Origin: Sulfitobacter sp. 20_GPM-1509m
GTDB taxonomy: Bacteria > Pseudomonadota > Alphaproteobacteria > Rhodobacterales > Rhodobacteraceae
NCBI RefSeq assembly: GCF_000620505.1
Contig: NZ_JIBC01000011.1
Location: 101,999-165,998 of the forward strand
DNA: 64,000 nt
Direction of reading: 5' to 3'
Every line of letters begins with the position of its first letter. Positions within the stretch are counted from its first letter, which is position 1. The notes beneath the pieces were generated by a model that saw only the letters and a list, made by a program, of their open reading frames with translations, was not told the DNA's origin and did not search any database. This document shows positions 25,528 through 34,424 of the stretch, piece after piece. Made by a program: the position numbers and the translations under genes.

Positions 25528-25704
25528 TAACGATGTTTGAGGGGGCCACTTTTGCATTTCTGAATACACTGGCCTCCTTTGCTACAGCCACCTTTGCCGT
25601 CTTTTCTGACATTGTCAGGTTGGTGATACCGATCTGTGAGCCGAATGTAGGGAGATGATTTTAGTTTTTCACTCCTAGTCCTGTCGCGCCATCGTTTCCC
25701 GCGT

Positions 25705-25899
25705 TTGGTTATAGGCTATGATGTTTGTCCCTACGACCGTTTCGCGGTGAGTTTGAGGAACGCTAAGGATCTGCTGGTGGAACGCAGCATTACTGTCAGT
25801 CACGAAACGGTCAGAGTTTGGGGTGGCGAAATTTTATGGAACAGATCTAACCTTAAGGAACGTCTGATTAACGTCGGCTACGCCGAGATTGCCGCCTGA
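25705..25899 (+). pseudogene. IS6-family transposase fragment
   Basis: The piece 'YDRFAVSLRNAKDLLVERSIT' followed by 'VSHETVRVW' is the N-terminal helix-turn-helix region of IS6/IS240-type transposases (usual text: YxRFxVSLRDVEDLLAERGIxVSHETVRxW). The catalytic DDE domain is missing. The rest of 25470-25904 holds nothing else I can identify. Confidence 0.65.
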
Positions 25900-25910
25900 A
25901 CGTTGCGGCG

Positions 25911-27008
25911 CTGCCTTTTTGAGGCAGAAACATCTGATTTCACGATTTATAGGCCGCTATTGCGGCGTCACACCCATTTTCGGGCGGACTCATCCTCAGG
26001 CTATCAGCTTTCGTCGCACCAGAAACAGATTGCCGAGCGCGAACAGTGTAAAGAGCTTCGCACGGTTTTTGGCGAGGCCGCGGTAGCGGGTCTTCACATG
26101 GCCAAACTGGCGTTAGATGACGCGGAACGGATGCTCGACCTTGGCCCGCACCTTGGCGATGATGCGGTTGGTCGTTTCCGCGATGGGATGCAGCTTGCCG
26201 CCCTTCGGGGCCTTGCGCATGACACCCCAAAATCGGCCAGGCCCATTGAACGCGGCCTCGCGCTCGGCGCTGACATAGCCTTTGTCGACCCAGACCGAGG
26301 TCTCGTTGCCATGCAACAGTTCGTCCCAGACCCGGCTGTCGTGTAGCTTGGCCGTCGAGGTCTCGAGGCTGTGGGTCACGCCGCTCTCGGCATCGACGCC
26401 GATGTGGGCTTTCATGCCGAAGAACCAGTCGTTGCCCTTCTTCGTGGACGACATCTCGGGGTCTCGCGCCTTGGCCTTGTTCTTGGTCGAGGACGGCGCG
26501 TCGATGATCGTGGCATCCACCAGTGTGCCTGAGCGCAGGGTGATGCCCTTGTCGGCGAGGTGTGCATTCACCTCGGCAAAGATCGCTTCGGTCAGCCCAT
26601 GCCGCTCCAGCAGGTGGCGAAAGTAGAGGATGGTGGTCTCGTCCGGAATACGGTCGTCGCCCAGCTCGATCCCGGCAAAACAGCGCATTGCTTCGCTGTC
26701 GTAGAGCATCTCCTCGGCCATCGGGTCGCTCAGCGCATACCAATTCTGAAGGAGGTATATCCGCAACATCGTCTCCAGCAGCATCGGTGGCCGCCCGCCC
26801 TTCTGGCCGGCCTACGGATAGTGCGGTGTGATCAACCCCATCAGCCGAACCCAAGGGACCACTGCGTCCATCTCGGACAGGAACACCTCGCGCCGCGTCT
26901 GCTTCTTCTTCATCGCATCGCGCAGGCCGGGAAATGCAGGTTGCTTCGGCATCAGAAAGGCTCCTTGCAGGGATGCCCAAGTTTACCAGATCGCGCTCAA
27001 AAGGGGAG
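25911..27008 (-). mobile_element. IS5-family insertion sequence, decayed
   Basis: About 1.1 kb bounded by imperfect terminal inverted repeats CTGCCTTTTTGAG (25911-25923) and CTCAAAAGGGGAG (26996-27008). It holds one transposase gene on the minus strand with two in-frame stops. It separates the polyol island from the type III secretion genes. Confidence 0.7.
25996..26952 (-). pseudogene. IS5-family transposase with two in-frame stops
   Basis: One frame of 319 codons from 'MPKQPAFPGLRDAMKKKQ' to 'GNLFLVRRKLIA'. DDE-type features: 'GTLVDATIIDAPSSTKNK', 'FFGMKAHIGVDAESGVTHS', 'VWVDKGYVSAERE' and the late 'KVRAKVEHPFRVI'. A TAG interrupts 'HYP*AGQKGGRPP' at 26815 and a TAA follows 'PFRVI' at about 26110; in both places Lys is expected, so each can be a single base change. 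The element cannot move by itself. Confidence 0.8.
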
Positions 27009-27181
27009 TTCTTCAGATGTTCCTTAACTGAAGGCCTCAAAGAGGAGCAGGCCACTCGTGTTAAGAAGTGCCCGTAAACAATAGTAAGAAATACCTATAG
27101 TATTACGTACTAAGCGCCATACGCAGGTCCCATACTTCCACTTATTTTATTGAAGAGATTATCAATCTTCGAAAGTACCCC

Positions 27182-29596
27182 ATGGACAATGTTATTAAAT
27201 CTTCACCCGCCAACGCTCGTTTCACCCATCCTGAAAACGTGTCGGCCTGGAACCTAGCGATAAAAAATGCAGGTGACCCTGGCACGGCCAGTACAGGGGG
27301 GGTCAATTCTCCCGTGCCAGAGGCTAGGGTTGAAAGTGACGGCACGGGCGATGTCATCCGCTGGAGGCCTAGAATGGGACTCGCCACAGCAAAGGACCCC
27401 TTGACTGCTGTCAACGAAGCCCGGGAAGCTGCGGGCTTGCCCGGTCTCGAGGATTTGGATGTCGCGGGCGTACTTACAAATGAAGAAGACGCTGACGGCA
27501 ATAAGCTTTCCGTGGGTGATGTTGCGTGGCAACAGGTCATGAAAAAGTGGGGGGAGGGGATCAAGGATGGTTCCATCTCGGCCGACGATGATCGTGCCAA
27601 GCTATACAATGCACTAAAAGCCAGTGCTTATGTCGAGAGCGGCGTGGATGTTTATACGCTTAGCATTTCGGAGGGCGTGACCACCGCCTCCGTTACCGGC
27701 CGAGACATGGAAAGCGTCATTGATATGTCCAAGGTCAATGAGCGGATCAAGGAATTGCTGGGGTCTGAGGTTGTGAACAACGACCTTGTCGCGGCCCGTG
27801 TCGATGCGCTTACTAAGGTTGAGGGCGGTGAGAGGGTCGTAGAAGATCTGAAAGAAATGGCCTTTAGCTCCGATTACGCCAAGCATATTCAAAAGCTGTC
27901 TCTTGATCCGGAGTTGAAGCAGGTGGCCGAGGATGACATCGCGGCGACTTATATATCGCTTTTGGCCGTCGACCCTGAGGCTGCGACCGATTTCGCCCGG
28001 AACATGCAGATGAACAGTCTGACGATGGATTTGGACGCTCTCATGGCCGATCCTAGCTTGATAAGCGATGAGAACAAGGAACTTGCCGGTATGGACGTTG
28101 GCAAGTTACTGCTGACGCTACTCAAGAAGGGAGGGTTGGACCTGGGCCGCCGTTCTGCAGAAGCTCAGAAGTTCTTGGAAGGGGTGCTCGCTAATAAAAA
28201 AACCAGTAAAGAGTTCGTGGAAGCTTTAACAGAGCTTGGCGCGAAATTCTCCCATACCGGCGAGGTCACTATTCGGGATGTCGAGCGGCTTATCGGTGGT
28301 GGCAAGTACAAAGGTTTGCAAACAGACGGTGCCCGGGCATTCTTTGAGACGATGACCAAGGCCGGCATCATCGGATCGCTCGGCGGTGCGATATCGTTGG
28401 CCTCAGGGATCTACCAGCTGGCTGGTCAGGGCGGCAAACTGGCGGACACACCTGAGGAACGGTTAGGCATTTCAAAAGATTTCATCAGCTTCATCGGCGC
28501 AGGCAAGCATTTCGCTGATTTGGGCAACAATATTATCGGCGATCACAACAAAAACGTTAAAAAATTTAACGATCACATCGATAATACATATGTCGCTGGA
28601 GATAGAGTAGCGGATGAAGTCGGGGATGACCCGCGACAGGTTAGGACGCAGGAAGAAATAGACGCAATGAAAAAGCGTCCAACAGGATCATTTCTGGGCC
28701 TGGATAAGACGCTGACGGATCTATTGGGCGCCCCCAATACACCTACTCCGGCGGGGCCCCACAACGTCTATGATGACTTCGTCAACGCCTTCTCCGATTC
28801 ATTGGATGCCACGGACAACAGTGATAGATACAAACGGCTGGGTGATGAGTTCGAGATCAGCGATAAAGAAGGCGAAAAGCTCGTCAGTGCGGTGGAAGAT
28901 AGCTATAATACTCGCCCCGGCGTTAAGGACGCCAAGGGAAATCCCCTCAGTGGCTTGCAGAGGGGGGCTGCCGCAGCGCTTTTGATCGCCAGTGCTGGAG
29001 CCGACACATTCGCCGGTGCCGCAGACATCGTGATTGGGGCACTGACTATCAAGAAGGGGCGCGCAACGGGGAACGATGCACTTATCGCCAAGGGTGCGAT
29101 CCAGCTGGCTGCGGGCGGGTTCGGTCTGAGCGGTGGCGTTGGGGCTGGACTTGGTCTGTTGAAAGGTCTGCAAGCTGCGAAGGCCGCCGCCGCACCGGCA
29201 CTTTTAGCATCGGCTGTCCTGTCGATCATAACGATAATCCCGGACATTGTACTGGATATCAAGAAAACAGACGAAATCAATAACTACCGCGACGAGTTGC
29301 AGGACTTTATTGTGACCTTGAATGATCAGGGGCTGTTGACTGAGGATGGGTTAAATAATTTTCGCTTCCTCGACGCATATATGTACAGTTATGGTCAGCG
29401 TGATACCCCAGAAGAAGTCAGCATCTTTGAATACCGTGCGAAAGAGGCTGAGCATTTCCACGACTTCTGGAACAGTGAAAGCGGCCAACGCCTTGAGGGA
29501 CGAGGCCAGTTTTCTTCGACCTCGGGACTGGATCACGAAAATCACAAAGATTACAAGGGCGACGGAGCCAATCTAGATACCCTTTTGGACTATTAG
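27182..29596 (+). CDS. HrpK/NopX (HrpF)-like type III translocator or effector
   Basis: 804 residues, similar in length to HrpF/HrpK. No signal peptide, as expected for type III export. The central block 'GIIGSLGGAISLASGIYQLAG' and 'GGKLADTPEERLGISKDFISF' is the signature of the HrpK/NolX family. Two later hydrophobic stretches ('AAAALLIASAGADTFAGAAD' and 'APALLASAVLSIITIIPDIV') could insert in a host membrane. NolX/NopX and HrpF are secreted proteins thought to build the pore through which effectors enter eukaryotic cells. The gene converges on sctU and follows the IS5 element; in rhizobia nolX also borders the core operon. Confidence 0.8.
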   Translation: MDNVIKSSPANARFTHPENVSAWNLAIKNAGDPGTASTGGVNSPVPEARVESDGTGDVIRWRPRMGLATAKDPLTAVNEAREAAGLPGLEDLDVAGVLTNEEDADGNKLSVGDVAWQQVMKKWGEGIKDGSISADDDRAKLYNALKASAYVESGVDVYTLSISEGVTTASVTGRDMESVIDMSKVNERIKELLGSEVVNNDLVAARVDALTKVEGGERVVEDLKEMAFSSDYAKHIQKLSLDPELKQVAEDDIAATYISLLAVDPEAATDFARNMQMNSLTMDLDALMADPSLISDENKELAGMDVGKLLLTLLKKGGLDLGRRSAEAQKFLEGVLANKKTSKEFVEALTELGAKFSHTGEVTIRDVERLIGGGKYKGLQTDGARAFFETMTKAGIIGSLGGAISLASGIYQLAGQGGKLADTPEERLGISKDFISFIGAGKHFADLGNNIIGDHNKNVKKFNDHIDNTYVAGDRVADEVGDDPRQVRTQEEIDAMKKRPTGSFLGLDKTLTDLLGAPNTPTPAGPHNVYDDFVNAFSDSLDATDNSDRYKRLGDEFEISDKEGEKLVSAVEDSYNTRPGVKDAKGNPLSGLQRGAAAALLIASAGADTFAGAADIVIGALTIKKGRATGNDALIAKGAIQLAAGGFGLSGGVGAGLGLLKGLQAAKAAAAPALLASAVLSIITIIPDIVLDIKKTDEINNYRDELQDFIVTLNDQGLLTEDGLNNFRFLDAYMYSYGQRDTPEEVSIFEYRAKEAEHFHDFWNSESGQRLEGRGQFSSTSGLDHENHKDYKGDGANLDTLLDY

Positions 29597-29930
29597 TGCT
29601 GCCTTTTGCGATCTTCTGAAAAGGACGAGACTACTGCACGGGTTCGCATTGCGGATCCGTGTAGTTAGGGTGAGTTGATGCGCGAGCCATCAGCTAACCG
29701 TAACTGTCTACCGACTTAGTCCTGCTTGGCTGCATTACTGCGCAAAAGCGGCGACCATGCCGCGGTTGCATGGTCTTGCTACGGAATAATTTCACAAGTC
29801 TAACTCGGGCGCTCACGTGATAGCAGCCTTCAGGTGCTTCAAAATCGTTCTAACCTGATAAGGAACTCTGCAGAAACTCCGTTTGATCCCAGATGCGAGC
29901 CTCACCGCAGCGTCGCCTTGTCAACCCGCG
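29597..29930. other. Gene-free gap between the translocator and sctU
   Basis: 334 bp between two convergent stops. It must contain termination signals for both transcripts, but I see no strong GC hairpin with a T-tract. No gene recognised. Confidence 0.4.
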
Positions 29931-30968
29931 TCATCCAAATAGCCGACCCAGCGCCTGAGCAAGCTCTGCAAAGGCAGCCTCTGGCACCGGGGTGCCGAGG
30001 GTTGACCGCAGGCAATAGCCAGTGATCAGAGGATTGTGTTCCTCGGGGTGGTCCTGGTTACGGATCGTGGCGCGCAGCGCAGCGGCAGCTTCCGGGCCGC
30101 GCGCGGTGGCGGCTACGCGGGGCAGGGGTGTGTGATCCGGGTGAAAGCGGATACCGACGGCTCCTTCTTCGCTGTAAAAGCACATATTGGCGCGCTCCAC
30201 GCCAGCATGTTCGGCCCCGCGCGCGCTTTCCTTGCGAATTTGGTTGCGGGCCTGGCGGATCTCGGGAGCGCCATGGGAGTCCTTCTGCTCGCGCTTGAAT
30301 TCCGACACCGACATCTTCTGTTCGTGGTGATAGAGTTGCGTCTGAACCAGCATGTCCAGCCCGGCATTGACCAAGAGCATCGCGATCGCCAGCGGAAGAA
30401 GCCGCCAGACCAGCGTAAGCGCCAGTTCCGCAGTGCAGGGTGCACCGCACAGGTCCAGCCGGAACAGCGTGTCCGCCAACATCCAGACGACAAACGCCGC
30501 CGAGATGAACCAAAGCACGATACGCACAAGCCCAATCCCCGTCTCGGTCCAGGCGCGGCGCGAGACCAGTCGCTTGAACCCCGAAGCGGGCGATAGCTTA
30601 TCGAACTTAGGGGTGAGCGGTTTCATCGAAAACGGCAGGCCGCGGTGGAACAGCATGGTGATCAGGAGCGCCGCGCCGACTGTGGCCCCAACCAAGGGGG
30701 CAACCGCACCGACGACGGCTTCGATTGCGAGTGTGACGATGCCTCCACGCGTCTCTGACAGAGGCAGGGGCACGGCGCGAAAGATCGCGGCGAACAGCTT
30801 TACGATCCGGTCGAGCATCAGCGGGGCCACCGCCAAAAGCACCCCAAGGCCGAGCGCGCAGGTCGCAAACCCAGTCATCGCCTGGCTCTGGGCGACGTTG
30901 CCCTCTTCGCGCTGTTTACGCAGCTTCTTTTCGCTTGGAGGTTTGGTCTTCTCTTCGGTGTCGCTCAT
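29931..30968 (-). CDS. sctU: Type III secretion export switch protein SctU, lacking the NPTH motif
   Basis: 345 residues from ATG 30968, overlapping the sctT stop by 4 bp. N-terminus 'EKKLRKQREEGNVAQSQA', four membrane spans, and the linker 'MSVSEFKREQKDSHGAPEIRQ' identify FlhB/YscU/HrcU. In almost all family members the cytosolic domain cuts itself at Asn-Pro in NPTH just before '[A]VGIR'. Here the text is 'NMCFYSEEGAVGIRFHPDHT', so SEEG (residues 266-269) stands at that place. The domain otherwise continues normally. Either substrate switching does not need cleavage in this system or the protein is impaired. Last gene of the operon. Confidence 0.9.
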   Translation of the reverse strand: MSDTEEKTKPPSEKKLRKQREEGNVAQSQAMTGFATCALGLGVLLAVAPLMLDRIVKLFAAIFRAVPLPLSETRGGIVTLAIEAVVGAVAPLVGATVGAALLITMLFHRGLPFSMKPLTPKFDKLSPASGFKRLVSRRAWTETGIGLVRIVLWFISAAFVVWMLADTLFRLDLCGAPCTAELALTLVWRLLPLAIAMLLVNAGLDMLVQTQLYHHEQKMSVSEFKREQKDSHGAPEIRQARNQIRKESARGAEHAGVERANMCFYSEEGAVGIRFHPDHTPLPRVAATARGPEAAAALRATIRNQDHPEEHNPLITGYCLRSTLGTPVPEAAFAELAQALGRLFG

Positions 30969-31777
30969 CGCAGGATGCCCTGGAGGATCGGCAGCGCGTC
31001 GAAGGCCTGAACGATGCGGCCATTGCTGACCCGTTCGATGTAGAGCGCCATGAGCGGCAGCGACAGAACCGCCACGAGGTTCTTGGCAGTGAAAACGTTC
31101 TGGTAGATCTGGAACTTGGCGGACAGGCGGCTCGCCACCGCAAGCATGAAGTCGGTGGCTATAAGGATCGCCAGAAGCGGCGCGGCGATCAATAGCGCGT
31201 CGCGCATCAGCCCATCGACCAGGTCCGCGAAGATTCTCCAGGCGTTGGGCGCAAAATTGGGCAAGGCGCTCGACACCGGCCAAAGTTCATAACTGTGGTA
31301 GAGACCTGCGGTGAGCTGCCATAGACCGCCGGAGGCAAAGAACGCGTAAAGCCCGATCAGCATGAAAAGCAGGCCGAAGGCAGGCAACTGGCCGCCGACC
31401 GGATCGGGGATGCCGTTATTGTTGTCGCCGCGATAGGAGTCCGTCACCGCGCCGGCGTATTGCAACGCGAGGAACGGCAGGGCGGCCAACAGACCAAGCC
31501 CGTAGCCCACGGCAAATTCCTTGATGAGCAGAAGCGGAATCTCGATCTGCGGGGTCTCAGCCCGCAGATCACGAAAGTCGGGAACTGCCAAAAGCATGAT
31601 GGGCAGGGACAGCGCGATAGAAATCGCGGCGCGGGTGACGACCGCCTGCCCGAGGCCCCAGGCGAAGGCCACGAATCCGAACGTCAGCCCAAACGATCGC
31701 AGCATGTTCACGGCAATGAACAGAAATGCAGATTCGAATGGCAGCGACAGGAATCGTGCAACTGCGACATCGTCCAT
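30965..31777 (-). CDS. sctT: Type III secretion export apparatus protein SctT
   Basis: 270 residues from ATG 31777 ('MDDVAVARFLSLPFESAFLF'), 4 bp after the sctS stop. A FliR/YscT-type membrane protein with several spans; 'GYGLGLLAALPFLALQYAGA' and 'DSYRGDNNNGIPDPVGGQ' correspond to the conserved loop of SctT. It belongs to the SctRST export gate in the inner membrane. Confidence 0.92.
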   Translation of the reverse strand: MDDVAVARFLSLPFESAFLFIAVNMLRSFGLTFGFVAFAWGLGQAVVTRAAISIALSLPIMLLAVPDFRDLRAETPQIEIPLLLIKEFAVGYGLGLLAALPFLALQYAGAVTDSYRGDNNNGIPDPVGGQLPAFGLLFMLIGLYAFFASGGLWQLTAGLYHSYELWPVSSALPNFAPNAWRIFADLVDGLMRDALLIAAPLLAILIATDFMLAVASRLSAKFQIYQNVFTAKNLVAVLSLPLMALYIERVSNGRIVQAFDALPILQGILR

Positions 31778-31781
31778 GTGC

Positions 31782-32051
31782 TCAGCGTCCCAATGTGCCG
31801 ATGGAGTCAAAGAGGCTTGTTGTGCTGGTCATCAAGGGAGAGACGAGCATACCCCCGAAAGTCAGCAGCACAAAGCCGATCGCCGTGATCTTGACCGTTT
31901 GCGACAGGGTCTGGTCCTGAATCTGGGTAACGGCCTGGAAGATCGAAACGATCAGGCCGACGATCGTTGCCACCGCAAGCGGAATTCCCGCAAGAAACGC
32001 CGCGTCGACCATGAAGGCAACGAGAAATCCAACATAACTGGTCTCACCCAT
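31782..32051 (-). CDS. sctS: Type III secretion export apparatus protein SctS
   Basis: 89 residues with two membrane spans, the usual size for FliQ/YscS. The signature 'ATIVGLIVSIFQAVTQIQDQ' followed by 'TLSQTVKITAI' is intact. It is the small subunit of the SctRST gate. 17 bp after sctR. Confidence 0.95.
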   Translation of the reverse strand: MGETSYVGFLVAFMVDAAFLAGIPLAVATIVGLIVSIFQAVTQIQDQTLSQTVKITAIGFVLLTFGGMLVSPLMTSTTSLFDSIGTLGR

Positions 32052-32068
32052 GTGTGTGTCCTTCCGGG

Positions 32069-32713
32069 TCAGGTGACGTAGCTGGTCAGCAGCCCTTCGA
32101 CCAGCGACAGCCAGCCGTCGATCACCACAAAAATCAGCAGCTTGAACGGGACCGAAATTATGTTTGGCTGCACCTGCTGCATACCCATCGCCATCAGAAT
32201 TCCGGTCACGGCGAGGTCGATGGCCACGAAGGGCAGGTAGATGAGGAAGCCAATCTCGAAGGCACGGGTGAGTTCTGACATCATGAAGGCTGGCACCTGG
32301 ATCACGAAATCGCTTCCCTCGCCGACAAGCCCCGAACCACGCCAGACCTCGTTGGCGATGCCGACAAAAAAATCGAGCTGCATCGGGTCGATATTCGCGG
32401 CGAGAAAGGTTTGAAAGGGTGCCAGCCCAACGGCCACCAATTCAAAGATCGCTTCGGGCGTCATCGCATCGATCTCGACGTCGGCCAGAGCGTTAAGCGA
32501 TGCTTGCAGGACTGGCAGCGAGATGAAGACGGATAGGATCACCGCCAGTGCCATGACGATCATATTCGACGGCACCTGTTGCAGGCCAAGGGCGTTGCGC
32601 AGAATAAGAAACACCACGGATATTTTGACAAAGGACGTTAGCGTCAGCACCGCCAGCAAAAAGAAGCTGCCGATGAAGCCGATGATCAGCGGTGACGTCA
32701 GTTCTCCTTCCAT
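32069..32713 (-). CDS. sctR: Type III secretion export apparatus protein SctR
   Basis: 214 residues, the usual length for FliP/YscR/HrcR, without a cleaved signal peptide. Conserved text includes 'TSFVKISVVFLILRNALGLQ', 'QQVPSNMIVMALAVILSVF' and 'PAFMMSELTRAFEIGFLIYL' with 'PFVAIDLAVTGILMAMGM'. It forms the pentameric core of the export gate. Its ATG overlaps the sctQ stop. Confidence 0.96.
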   Translation of the reverse strand: MEGELTSPLIIGFIGSFFLLAVLTLTSFVKISVVFLILRNALGLQQVPSNMIVMALAVILSVFISLPVLQASLNALADVEIDAMTPEAIFELVAVGLAPFQTFLAANIDPMQLDFFVGIANEVWRGSGLVGEGSDFVIQVPAFMMSELTRAFEIGFLIYLPFVAIDLAVTGILMAMGMQQVQPNIISVPFKLLIFVVIDGWLSLVEGLLTSYVT

Positions 32714-33888
32714 CAGCTTGCGTCGGTCTCTCTGTGAGGCGCGGTCTCGCGCGGGTGGGCGGCAAAACGCAGGATACGGATACCGTGCTGAATGGTGCCG
32801 TATTCGTCCTCGATCGCCACCATCTCTCCGACGGCGAAGGCTCTGCCATTGGCCAGAAGACGCAGGGTCTGATCGCCGTCACCGTTGAAGGGGACGATGG
32901 ATCCTTCGCGCATTTTCTCAAGCTCATGGAACGTCGTTTCGCACCGGTCGAGTTCGACGCTCAGGGTGACGGGCAACTCGGAGATCGGGACGGTGTCAGC
33001 GTCCGTATCCGTGTCGTGCTCGGTATCGGTTCCACGCATCTGGGGCTCCTCGTGTCGTGTCTTTTGCAGAGGGAAGAGAGGTGCGATCAGGCGTACGCCA
33101 CCCTCGCTTGGGGCGGTCTCGCAGGGGGCTGCAAGCCGGTTGGCGAAGACGAGGCGCATTTCGTCAGTCAAGCTGGCACCGGTAGGAAGAAAAATTCCGT
33201 CGCCCACCTGAAACTTAGCCGCCTCGCGCTGTGTCATGGTCAGGTCCGGCCCTTGCAGCGATACGCGAACGCTGAGGTTCAACGCCGCGGCGCGGGCCCT
33301 TGGATTTGATGTCCCGGCTGGTGCGGCATGGATCAGGTTTTGCAACGTAATCGGCGCATTAGTATCGTCGGAAAATAGCAGGCAGTTCGTATCACCGTCC
33401 CACAGTGGTCCATCGAGACGGAGTGCAACAACCGCTTTGGAGGGATCGACGGAGGTCCCCTCCTTCCAGGGCGTTAATTTGGTCAGCGCGATCCTATGCC
33501 CGGAGGCGGCTTCGAACCGTTCGAGAAGCGGTGTAAGCAAATGTTCGATGACCAGCGCGGCAAGCCCCGGATCGGCCAGAAGCGCGCCCAGTTCAGACTC
33601 TAGACTGTGCTGGGCAAGGAGCGGTTCTAGCAACGGTCGTGCGAATGCGAGGGTGAAACGCATGTCGCCACACTGGAGATGCAATGTTTCCGCGGGGTAC
33701 AGCGGCGCGTCGCCGTGATAAAGCGAGAGGGTAAGGGGGCCCAAGGATGGCAATTCGAGCTTCAAGTCCGGCAATAGGGAAGCAAGGCGCGACGACAGTT
33801 CGGCGCCTGCGGCGGAAATCCGACGTGCGGGCCATGCGATTGGCGTGACGCGCCGCGCGGCTTTTTCGGAGGCATTGAAAAAGGGCAT
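32713..33888 (-). CDS. sctQ: Type III secretion C-ring (sorting platform) protein SctQ
   Basis: 391 residues from ATG 33888 ('MPFFNASEKAARRVTPIAW'), 5 bp after sctO. The C-terminal 75 residues are a SpoA/FliN domain ('LPVTLSVELDRCETTFHELE', 'NGRAFAVGEMVAIEDEYGTI'). Upstream of it lies a linker very rich in Asp/Thr ('TDTEHDTDTDADT'). SctQ forms the cytoplasmic pods that recruit SctL-SctN and chaperone-bound substrates. The N-terminal two thirds is weakly conserved, as usual. Confidence 0.88.
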   Translation of the reverse strand: MPFFNASEKAARRVTPIAWPARRISAAGAELSSRLASLLPDLKLELPSLGPLTLSLYHGDAPLYPAETLHLQCGDMRFTLAFARPLLEPLLAQHSLESELGALLADPGLAALVIEHLLTPLLERFEAASGHRIALTKLTPWKEGTSVDPSKAVVALRLDGPLWDGDTNCLLFSDDTNAPITLQNLIHAAPAGTSNPRARAAALNLSVRVSLQGPDLTMTQREAAKFQVGDGIFLPTGASLTDEMRLVFANRLAAPCETAPSEGGVRLIAPLFPLQKTRHEEPQMRGTDTEHDTDTDADTVPISELPVTLSVELDRCETTFHELEKMREGSIVPFNGDGDQTLRLLANGRAFAVGEMVAIEDEYGTIQHGIRILRFAAHPRETAPHRETDAS

Positions 33889-33893
33889 TTGGG

Positions 33894-34424
33894 TCAAGGC
33901 TGTTTCTCTCCGAGTGCGAAAGGTGACTGCACCGGGTCGAGCCACCTGAAATGTGGCGCGGTGGGTCGGAAAATCAGCTCTTCTTCAGTACTTCGTTCAG
34001 ATTTGGCTCGGTCAGCCTTGAGCATATCGCGCAGCGAGCCACGCAACGCGTCAGTGCGACGAAGCATCTCCGCTTGGTGCTCTGTCATCGCTTTCAGCCG
34101 CTTGCGCGTATCGGATAGCCGGGAGTTCGCGATATCGAGTTTCCATGCGACCTTGCCCTCCAATACTCGTTCCCGGGCGAGCGCCAGTCGGAACGCGGCA
34201 AACTGATCCTCCGGCAGTCGTGGGCGAGTCGCCTGTGCAAGCACCCCGGACATGCGGACGACTTGTGTCCGCATTAGCTCATCGCGCGCTGTGAGAGCCT
34301 CCACCGCTTCGAGGCGAGCGGTTTCGGTGGCGCGAGTTAGCCCGGCGATGGTTACCTCAAGGCGCCGCAGACGATCTTCGCGAAACTTCACAAGTTTGGC
34401 GAGTTGCTGGGTGCGGGTGCTCAC
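33894..34424 (-). CDS. sctO: Type III secretion stalk protein SctO (YscO/Y4yJ-like)
   Basis: 176 residues from GTG 34424, which overlaps the sctN TGA (GTGA), a coupling used throughout this operon. The protein is almost wholly charged coiled coil ('LAKLVKFREDRLRRLEVTIAG', 'LEGKVAWKLDIANSRLSDTR'), as in the FliJ/YscO stalk that turns in the SctN hexamer and contacts SctV. Identification rests on coiled-coil character, size and the position between sctN and sctQ. Confidence 0.75.
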   Translation of the reverse strand: MSTRTQQLAKLVKFREDRLRRLEVTIAGLTRATETARLEAVEALTARDELMRTQVVRMSGVLAQATRPRLPEDQFAAFRLALARERVLEGKVAWKLDIANSRLSDTRKRLKAMTEHQAEMLRRTDALRGSLRDMLKADRAKSERSTEEELIFRPTAPHFRWLDPVQSPFALGEKQP

